In this document: piece after piece, positions 4,926-9,687 of the stretch
Numbering within the stretch: the stretch's first letter is position 1
Layout: every line of letters begins with the position of its first letter
From: Chloroflexota bacterium
GTDB taxonomy: Bacteria > Chloroflexota > Limnocylindria > QHBO01
Length of the DNA: 9,687 nt
Assembly: GCA_024636135.1 (NCBI GenBank)
Contig: JAGXHP010000173.1
Coordinates: 1 to 9,687 of the forward strand
Direction of reading: 5' to 3'
Translations under genes and position numbers: made by a program
The notes under the pieces: model-generated
What the model saw: only the letters and a program-made list of their open reading frames with translations
Told to the model about the DNA's origin: nothing
Databases searched by the model: none

Positions 4926-7673
4926 ATGAGCGAGGCTGAGCGGACAGGACTCGACCACGTCATCCTGCCGCGACGCCTCCCCGGGCTGTCGATCTTCGAT
5001 CGCTCGCCCGTCCCGCCAGCCGACAACCAGCTCGACGCCGTCCTCGCGGCGTTCGCGCAGCCCGGTGACACGGTCCTCGACCCATGGGCGGGCTCGGGCT
5101 GGACGGCGCGGCGTGCCGTGGCGGCCAGCATGCGCGTCGTCGCGGCAGATGCGAGTCCCCTGGCCCAGCTCGGTGCGATCGCGCAGCTCACCGCGCCCGA
5201 CACCGCAGCCCTCGACGCCGCGTTCGCTCAGCTGGCGTCATCGCGGCGCGTCGACGTGCCGCTCAGGCAGCACATCGAGGAGCTGTACGCCACGCGCTGC
5301 ACTGCCTGCCGCAGCCCGGTGGTCGCCGACCAGTTCATCTGGCCGCGTGACGGCGAGCTGCCCGGGCGCAAGATCTACCGCTGTGCCGCCTGCGACCTGA
5401 GCCGCGGCGGCCCCGAGGAGCGCTCCGGGCCGATCGACGATGTCGATCTCGCCAAGCTGGGGATCGATTCTCCGAACGGCGACGCCGTCGCGGCCGACCC
5501 GCCCGTGGATCCGCCCGTCGCCAACCTGACGGTGGACGAGAGTGAGCTCGAAATCGGCGAAGGCGGGGGCCCGCCTGCCGTGCCGCTTCCCGTCGACCCG
5601 CCGACCTCGCTCGAAGAGCGCCCCCGCTTCGCGTCCACGGTCCGCCCCGATCCATTGCGCGTCGCTGCCGTCGATGGCGTCCGGCACAGCCCGGCCTACC
5701 AGGAGCTCCATGCCCGCTTCCCGGTCCTCGACGGGCGCGAGGATCTCGTCGACGAGCTGCTCCAGCTGTTCACGCCACGCAACCTGTATGCGATTCACGC
5801 CATCCTGGCCAAGATCGACGCCGAGCTGCGGGACACCCCGGGGGCTGCCGTCATGAAGCTGGCGCTCGCCTCGTGCCTGCTTCCCGCCAGCCGCCTCAAC
5901 GGCTATCCGGGGCGCGTCGCGTCGCTCCGCATCATCGGGGGCCACGTTCGGCAGCCCGCAAGCCGGCACCAGCGCGAGATCAACGTGTGGCAGGCGTTCG
6001 AGGAGGCCTATCGCCAGGTCCGCGACGTCATCGGCCCCCGGACCGACCGGCACGACGCTCGTTTCGCCGCCGATTTCGGTGAGCTGGGCGGGGTGACCGC
6101 GGCGAACGTCCTGTGGCTCCGGGCCCGCGCGGCCGTGGTCGGGCAGTACCTCCCCGCTGACGGGGTCGACCTCGTCCTCTCGGCGCCCGGTCCGAGTCCG
6201 TCCCTGGATGAGCTCGCCCTGGAGTACCTGGCGACGGCCGTCGCCCTCGGCCGCGAGGCCGCCGAGACCCTTCGCCTCGAACCGATCTTCGGCGGAGGCG
6301 GGCACCCCGAGGGCGCCGAAGCCACCACCCTGCGCCATGGGCTGGTGTCCGCCACAGCGGCCCTCAAGCCCGGCGGCTGGTGCGTCCTGCTGCTCGAGGA
6401 GGCGGAGCCGGAGCGCCTCCTGGCCGTGGCCCTGGCCGGCGCGGCCGCCGGCCTCGACCTCGTCCGGGTGATCCACCGCGAGTCGCTTCGGTCCGGTGAC
6501 GCGATTGCCGTCCACTTCCGCCGTCGATCGGCCGAGGACCGACTTCGGCACGCCGTTACCGCCGGCGGGCCGCTTCGCCTCGGCGCGACGTCGGGGCACC
6601 TGACCTACCCCGACCTGGCTTCCGCCATCGATCGTGCGATCACCCGACTGCTCAAGAATCGGGGCGAACCCGCCGGGTTGATGCGCGTGGTGGCGGCCGT
6701 CGTGGATGAGCTTGGGGCGTCGGGAATCCTCGAGCGGCTCGTCAGTGCTCGCGGCGAGTCAACCTCCGATGCTCCCGATCGACTCGAATCGGGTGGCCCG
6801 CACATGGTGGCGACGCTGGTCCGCGAGGAGCTGTGGCGCGACGACCATCCCAGCCTGGTTCGCATCGGCGACGAAACGCATCCGCAGTGGTGGCTGCGCG
6901 AGCCCGAGCTCGCCGAGCGCCCGTTGGCCGACCGCGTGGAGCGAGCCACGTGGTCCATCCTCTCGACCGCTGGCCGCATCGACGAGGATGGATTCTTCGA
7001 TCGGATCTACCGCCTGTTCCCCGGGCTCGAGGCGCCGGACGAGGAGCTGGTCCGGGCCTGCCTGAACGCGTATGCGGGGCCCGGAGAGCGTGGATCGCTC
7101 GGCACCGAGGACGACCTGACGCGGAGAACCGAGGACCATGCTCGGGTGCTGGCGGGGCTCGTCGACTACGGTCATCGCCTCGGACTTCGCGCCTGGATCG
7201 CGCCACGTGAGCACGCCCGAGAGGTCGAGGGCCGTCCGCTGGTGGATCGGCTCGCCGACGATGAGCGGCGCGTCTACCTGCCGCTCGTGGTGCGCGCGCC
7301 GGCCGACGTTCTCGGCCAGGTGGATGCGATGTGGTACGTGCGGGGCAAGCTGGCGTTTCTCTTCGAGGTCGACTGGACCGCGATGGTGGGGGAGCCCGTC
7401 CTGCGTCGGGGTCGCGACATCCCCGTGAGCGGCGACCAGGCACGGTTTCTCGTCATCCCGGCAGAACGGGCGGAGCTCCTGCGCCTCAAGATCCAGCGCT
7501 CCCCGTGGCTGCGCGACGAGCTCGAGCGCCAGAACTGGCACATCCTGAAGTGGCAGCATCTCCAGACGCTGATCGACCGCCAGGGCGCCCGCATGGAGTG
7601 GCTGGAGCCGGTCCTCGGGCTCGACCCGCTCATCGAGCGCGGAGGCGACCAACTCACGATGTTCGGAGAGTGA
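4926..7673 (+). CDS. Zinc-ribbon DNA methylase-like protein with degenerate motif IV and C-terminal nuclease-like domain
   Basis: A 915-residue protein starting one base after the TPR gene's stop, with AGAAGAG as a ribosome binding site seven bases upstream. Seen: amino-methyltransferase motif I DPWAGSG (52-58), followed by VVAADASPLAQ (71-81) as the next strand; a zinc ribbon with CTAC (125-128) and CAAC (153-156); a proline/acid-rich linker (about 165-245); a helical region; and a second methyltransferase half where the catalytic DPPY-type motif should be. That site reads LVLSAPGPS (416-424), which lacks the DPP core, and is followed by the usual KPGGW strand (481-485). Residues about 670-715 look like a winged helix. 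The C-terminus has VDAMW (799-803), FEVD (813-816) and RRGRD (827-831), resembling D...(E-x-E/D)...R patterns of PD-(D/E)XK nucleases. It resembles zinc-ribbon DNA methylases (COG1743-like), but methylation activity is doubtful. It may bind SAM or DNA and cut rather than methylate. Confidence 0.85.
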   Translation: MSEAERTGLDHVILPRRLPGLSIFDRSPVPPADNQLDAVLAAFAQPGDTVLDPWAGSGWTARRAVAASMRVVAADASPLAQLGAIAQLTAPDTAALDAAFAQLASSRRVDVPLRQHIEELYATRCTACRSPVVADQFIWPRDGELPGRKIYRCAACDLSRGGPEERSGPIDDVDLAKLGIDSPNGDAVAADPPVDPPVANLTVDESELEIGEGGGPPAVPLPVDPPTSLEERPRFASTVRPDPLRVAAVDGVRHSPAYQELHARFPVLDGREDLVDELLQLFTPRNLYAIHAILAKIDAELRDTPGAAVMKLALASCLLPASRLNGYPGRVASLRIIGGHVRQPASRHQREINVWQAFEEAYRQVRDVIGPRTDRHDARFAADFGELGGVTAANVLWLRARAAVVGQYLPADGVDLVLSAPGPSPSLDELALEYLATAVALGREAAETLRLEPIFGGGGHPEGAEATTLRHGLVSATAALKPGGWCVLLLEEAEPERLLAVALAGAAAGLDLVRVIHRESLRSGDAIAVHFRRRSAEDRLRHAVTAGGPLRLGATSGHLTYPDLASAIDRAITRLLKNRGEPAGLMRVVAAVVDELGASGILERLVSARGESTSDAPDRLESGGPHMVATLVREELWRDDHPSLVRIGDETHPQWWLREPELAERPLADRVERATWSILSTAGRIDEDGFFDRIYRLFPGLEAPDEELVRACLNAYAGPGERGSLGTEDDLTRRTEDHARVLAGLVDYGHRLGLRAWIAPREHAREVEGRPLVDRLADDERRVYLPLVVRAPADVLGQVDAMWYVRGKLAFLFEVDWTAMVGEPVLRRGRDIPVSGDQARFLVIPAERAELLRLKIQRSPWLRDELERQNWHILKWQHLQTLIDRQGARMEWLEPVLGLDPLIERGGDQLTMFGE

Positions 7674-7681
7674 GGACGGGC

Positions 7682-7710
7682 TTGTTCGCCCGGTGAGCGA
7701 AGGCTAGACT
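7682..7710 (+). promoter_or_regulatory. Promoter-like signal with no gene behind it
   Basis: TTGTTC (7682-7687), a 17-base spacer and TAGACT (7705-7710) form a plausible sigma70-like promoter inside the convergent gap. Transcription would start near 7717, exactly at the foot of the 7718-7750 hairpin, and run antisense into the csoR 3' end. No convincing protein-coding gene follows on the plus strand. It could drive a small RNA or be chance; spacing is the only support. Confidence 0.35.
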
Positions 7711-7717
7711 CCGATCC

Positions 7718-7750
7718 GGGAGTGCCGTGGTTCCCCCCTGCGGCACTCCC
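7718..7750 (+). terminator. Hairpin with perfect 10-bp stem between convergent genes
   Basis: GGGAGTGCCG (7718-7727) pairs perfectly with CGGCACTCCC (7741-7750) across a 13-base loop. It starts 45 bases after the methylase-like gene's stop and lies downstream of csoR on the other strand, where a bidirectional terminator is expected. Neither side has a run of T, so it is not a classic intrinsic terminator; it may need Rho or act as an RNA-stabilising stem. Confidence 0.55.
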
Positions 7751-7765
7751 TTGACAGCATCCGGA

Positions 7766-7787
7766 CCGACTCAGCTGCCCGAGTCGG
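7766..7787 (-). terminator. Hairpin at the csoR stop codon, possible terminator
   Basis: CCGACTC (7766-7772) and GAGTCGG (7781-7787) form a 7-bp perfect stem with an 8-base loop. Read on the minus strand it spans the csoR stop codon (7771-7773), so the csoR message would end in this hairpin followed by the larger one at 7750-7718. There is no U-tract. The stem is clear; its role as a terminator is inferred from position. Confidence 0.4.
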
Positions 7788-8103
7788 CTCTGCGTGGCCC
7801 GCGCCGGCCCATCGTGCGACGCACCACGGACATCACCTCGTCGACGTAGGGCTGGCCGTGCCCGGACTCGACGGCGTGGGTCAGGCACCCGTCGATGTGG
7901 TCCTCGAGCAGGAGGAGCGCCACCTGGTCCGCGGCCGCGGTCATCGCCTCCACCTGCTGCAGGATGTCGAGGCAGTACGCTTCCTCATCGACCAGGCGCT
8001 GGATGCCCCGCGCCTGCCCCTCGATTCGTCGCAGGCGGGTGATGAGCGCACGCTTGTCCTTGGTGTAGCTGTGGCGAAAGTGGTCGGGAACCGAGTTCGT
8101 CAT
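7771..8103 (-). CDS. csoR: CsoR-family metal-sensing transcriptional repressor
   Basis: A 110-residue all-helical repressor of the CsoR/RcnR/FrmR family, which releases DNA on binding its effector. Seen: the family signature LRRIEGQARGIQRLVDE (24-40), then Cys44, His69 and Cys73. Their spacing (25 and 4) matches the Cu(I) ligands Cys36, His61 and Cys65 of M. tuberculosis CsoR. Tyr43 and Glu89 also match that protein's second-shell Tyr35 and Glu81. This favours Cu(I) sensing over the nickel (RcnR) or persulfide (CstR) subfamilies. The basic C-terminus (RRTMGRRGPRR) is unlike the core. The start at 8103 is chosen because family homology begins just after it and it sits in the promoter/operator; longer readings upstream are open only by chance. 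No copper ATPase, chaperone or other known csoR partner is in the window. The divergent gene is a PIG-L deacetylase. Autoregulation is strongly indicated by the overlapping palindrome. Confidence 0.93.
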   Translation of the reverse strand: MTNSVPDHFRHSYTKDKRALITRLRRIEGQARGIQRLVDEEAYCLDILQQVEAMTAAADQVALLLLEDHIDGCLTHAVESGHGQPYVDEVMSVVRRTMGRRGPRRADSGS

Positions 8104-8119
8104 ACTGGTGGGCAGTATG
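8101..8119. promoter_or_regulatory. CsoR/RcnR-type operator palindrome over the csoR start
   Basis: CATACTG (8101-8107) and CAGTATG (8113-8119) are a perfect 7-bp inverted repeat around GTGGG. Read as TACT-GGTGGGC-AGTA it matches the TACT-(G-rich, about 7 bases)-AGTA layout known for RcnR operators. It contains the csoR ATG (complement of 8101-8103) in one arm and the csoR -10 box in the other, so a bound repressor would block its own transcription. Confidence 0.8.
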
Positions 8120-8142
8120 GTTCGGCGGCCGGGGCCGGTCAA
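8114..8142 (-). promoter_or_regulatory. csoR promoter, near-leaderless
   Basis: On the minus strand, TTGACC (8142-8137), a 17-base spacer and CATACT (8119-8114) form a well-spaced sigma70-like promoter. The expected start of transcription, near 8107, is only about four bases before the ATG at 8103, leaving no room for a ribosome binding site. The -10 box coincides with one arm of the operator. Confidence 0.65.
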
Positions 8143-8164
8143 TCGGGCGCTCACGGAATCGGGG

Positions 8165-8170
8165 TAGCAT
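8165..8170 (+). promoter_or_regulatory. -10 box for the PIG-L deacetylase gene, leaderless
   Basis: TAGCAT ends six bases before the ATG at 8177, the same layout as the polX promoter, so the message is probably leaderless. No good -35 hexamer is visible 16-18 bases upstream; that position (about 8142-8147) abuts the csoR -35 box on the other strand. The CsoR operator lies about 22 bases further upstream, so it might still influence this promoter. Confidence 0.5.
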
Positions 8171-8176
8171 GAGGCC

Positions 8177-8905
8177 ATGACTCCCCCGGATCGGCACGAG
8201 CTGATCACCCCGCTCGAGCGTGCTCTCGTGATCGTCAGCCACCCCGATGACGCCGAGTTCGGTGCAGCATCCACCATCGCGGCGCTGACGGCTCGGGGGA
8301 TCAGCGTCGAGTACGTCGTCACCACCGACGGCAGCAAGGGGACCGAGGATCCCGAAATGCCGCCGCAGGAGCTGTCGGCGACCAGGGTCGCCGAGCAGCG
8401 CGACGCCGCCGACATCCTGGGGGTCGGGGAGATCGTGCATCTCGGCTACCCGGATGGGTACCTCGTCCCGTCACTCGACTTGCGGCGCGACATCGTGCGC
8501 CAGATTCGCCGGTTCCGCCCGGACCTCGTCATCACCCAGAACCCGCAGCGCCGGCTCGACTTCAACCCCTACATCGGCCACCCGGACCACCTGGCGACCG
8601 GCGAGGCGACCCTCGCGGCGGTCTACCCCGCGGCTCGCGACCACCTCAACTTCCCGGAGCTCTGGCGCGACGAGAAGCTCGAGCCGTGGAAGGTGCGCCA
8701 GGTGCTGCTCACCGGGGTCGAGGAACCCAACCTGTGGCTCGACATCGCGGACACCTTCGAGATCGGGATCCGCGCGATTCTGGCTCACGTGAGCCAGGTC
8801 GATCCCGAGACCGTGGGTGAGCGGATGCGCGAGCGCGCGCGGCTCATCGGCGAGCCGCAGGGCATCGGCCTGGCGCAGGCGTTCGCCTCGATCATCCTCG
8901 AATGA
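8177..8905 (+). CDS. PIG-L family (LmbE-like) zinc-dependent deacetylase
   Basis: A 242-residue cytoplasmic enzyme of the PIG-L/LmbE family, which removes acetyl groups from N-acetylglucosamine-type sugars or conjugates. Seen: SHPDDAEF at 21-28 (His22, Asp24 and Asp25; metal ligands and catalytic base), TTDGSKGTED at 49-58, and GHPDHLATG at 134-142, with His138 the probable third zinc ligand and His135 nearby. Length is typical. The family includes MshB and BshB of low-molecular-weight thiol synthesis, the mycothiol conjugate amidase Mca, and many enzymes of unknown substrate. This member cannot be assigned to one by eye. The start is supported by a -10 box just upstream. Its stop overlaps the ABC exporter ATG (ATGA), suggesting a shared operon, and it is transcribed divergently from csoR across a 73-base gap. 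A role in thiol chemistry linked to metal stress is possible but only inferred. Confidence 0.93.
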   Translation: MTPPDRHELITPLERALVIVSHPDDAEFGAASTIAALTARGISVEYVVTTDGSKGTEDPEMPPQELSATRVAEQRDAADILGVGEIVHLGYPDGYLVPSLDLRRDIVRQIRRFRPDLVITQNPQRRLDFNPYIGHPDHLATGEATLAAVYPAARDHLNFPELWRDEKLEPWKVRQVLLTGVEEPNLWLDIADTFEIGIRAILAHVSQVDPETVGERMRERARLIGEPQGIGLAQAFASIILE

Positions 8906-9671
8906 CGCGCCGCGGAGGAGGATCCCGCGGTGGCTGGGCCGGCGCCTTCGCGGGCTCGGATCCGGATCTCACGCGGCGCCCCGGCACCGGGCGCAAGACC
9001 CTGCGCCTGATCGGTGGCTTCTTCGCGCCGTACCGGATGCGCCTGGGACTGATCGCGGTCCTGATTCTCGTGTCGGTGAGCATCGGGGTCGTCAACCCGA
9101 TTCTGCTCAAGCTGATCATCGACAACCTCCTGCCCGGCGGGGCACAGGATCTCGGCCTCCTCTACCTCCAGGCGGGGCTCATGATCGTGCTGCCGATCGT
9201 GACCAGCGCGATCGGTGTGTGGCAGGCGTACCTGTCGAACGTCGTCGGCCAGCGGGTCATGAACGACCTGCGGCTCGCCCTGTACCGCCACCTGCAGTGG
9301 ATGCCGTTGCGCTTCTTCACCGAGACGCGCACCGGCGAGATCCAGAGCCGGATCACCAACGACGTGGGCGGCGTGCAGTCGGTGGTGACCGACACCGCGT
9401 CGTCGCTCCTGTCGAACTTCGCCACCGTCGCCACCACGGTGATCGCGATGTGGATCCTGGATTGGCGGCTGACACTGTTGAGCCTCGGCCTCCTCCCGTT
9501 CTTCGCCTACATCACGTACCGCGTCGGGAAGGTCCGCCGCGAGGTCAGCACGCTGACCCAGCGATCGATGGCGGAGATGACGGCGATCACCGAGGAGTCG
9601 CTGTCGGTCTCCGGGATCCTGCTGTCGAAGACGTTCGGGCAGCAGGAGGCGAGCATCGAGCGCTTCCGGAC
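8902..9671 (+). CDS. ABC exporter, N-terminal transmembrane domain only (3' end cut off)
   Basis: This open frame begins at an ATG overlapping the deacetylase stop and continues to the edge without a stop. About 256 genomic codons are visible, then adapter sequence. It is the transmembrane half of a type IV (MsbA-like) ABC exporter with permease and ATPase normally fused in ~580-620 residues; the ATPase domain is not seen. Seen: a Gly/Arg-rich cytoplasmic start (1-35); hydrophobic helices at about 47-68, 86-108, 163-186 and 188-206; the family-typical coupling region RFFTETRTGEIQSRITNDV (137-155); and SGILLSKTFGQQEA (237-250), matching the conserved pre-helix segment. Exported substrate is unknown. 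The four-base overlap suggests co-expression with the deacetylase. The last residues in the frame (after Arg256) come from the adapter and are not real protein. Confidence 0.92.
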
Positions 9672-9687
9672 CTGTCTCTTATACACA
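9672..9687 (+). other. Tn5/Nextera mosaic-end adapter remnant (sequencing artefact)
   Basis: The last 16 bases, CTGTCTCTTATACACA, are identical to the start of the reverse complement of the 19-base Tn5 mosaic end used in Nextera libraries. AT content jumps relative to the GC-rich gene it interrupts. This is untrimmed adapter at a contig end, not organism DNA and not a native transposon. Confidence 0.95.

Noticed and set aside
3857..5203. 448-codon minus-strand open frame across the TPR gene and the methylase-like gene start
   Set aside because: It runs antisense through the TPR protein and a strong plus-strand promoter, and its Ala/Arg/Leu-rich product shows no family features.
5490..5610. 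DPPV/DPPT repeats in the linker as a possible displaced methyltransferase motif IV
   Set aside because: They lie in a proline- and acid-rich linker between the zinc ribbon and the next domain, lack the aromatic residue, and are not preceded by a hydrophobic strand as motif IV should be.
5238..6599. 453-codon minus-strand open frame inside the methylase-like gene
   Set aside because: Antisense shadow; the plus frame has motif I, a zinc ribbon and continuous coding character.
7722..7754. Ten-codon GTG open frame after the 7705 -10 box as a leader peptide
   Set aside because: It is very short, lies entirely within the hairpin, and no plus-strand gene follows that it could regulate.
8104..8415. 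N-terminal extension of csoR to a 214-residue reading
   Set aside because: The extra residues run through the divergent promoter and the start of the PIG-L gene, and CsoR homology begins only after the Met at 8103.
9660..9687. Native Tn5-like transposon end
   Set aside because: The motif is the engineered library adapter sequence, sits exactly at the sequence end, and has no transposase gene or target duplication nearby.

Overview
The window is GC-rich DNA packed with bacterial genes. It carries four ATGA stop/start overlaps and three or four promoters that place the -10 box only a few bases before a start codon, so their mRNAs would be leaderless or nearly so. GC content, leaderless promoters and protein style suggest Chloroflexota, or less likely Actinomycetota, probably from a metagenome. 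This placement is inference. The last 16 bases are the Tn5/Nextera mosaic-end adapter, so the right edge is a sequencing artefact and the window is probably the end of, or all of, a short contig.

Layout, left to right. (1) 2-1413: the C-terminal end of a catalytic aldehyde dehydrogenase, overlapped by a second ALDH-fold gene that lacks the catalytic half. Together they look like a split ALDH16-type enzyme. (2) 1419-3980: a sigma70-like promoter drives polX (HhH, polymerase X palm and PHP nuclease domains), followed by an overlapping gene for an unrecognised multi-pass membrane protein. (3) 4003-7673: a strong promoter drives a two-gene unit. The first gene encodes a TPR protein with a possible HIRAN-like domain and a very acidic tail. 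The second encodes a 915-residue protein with a methyltransferase motif I, a zinc ribbon, a degenerate motif IV and a C-terminal domain resembling a PD-(D/E)XK nuclease. This pair is the best candidate here for an undescribed system. (4) 7674-7770: a convergent intergenic gap with two hairpins and an unexplained promoter-like signal. (5) 7771-8103, minus strand: a CsoR-family metal sensor with the full Cu(I) ligand set. A perfect palindromic CsoR/RcnR-type operator covers its own -10 box and start codon. (6) 8177-9671: a divergently transcribed PIG-L deacetylase overlapping the start of an ABC exporter gene that is cut off by the adapter.

How the genes work together: ALDH plus pseudo-ALDH probably form one oxidising complex. 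PolX is a DNA-repair polymerase/nuclease, and its co-transcription with the membrane protein has no obvious functional meaning. The TPR/HIRAN-like protein and the methylase/nuclease-like protein plausibly act on DNA together. CsoR certainly looks autoregulatory and may also affect the divergent deacetylase-exporter operon, but no copper transporter or chaperone gene is present to confirm a copper role. No tRNA, rRNA, CRISPR array, insertion sequence or long repeat was seen, and no gene-free stretch exceeds about 100 bases.
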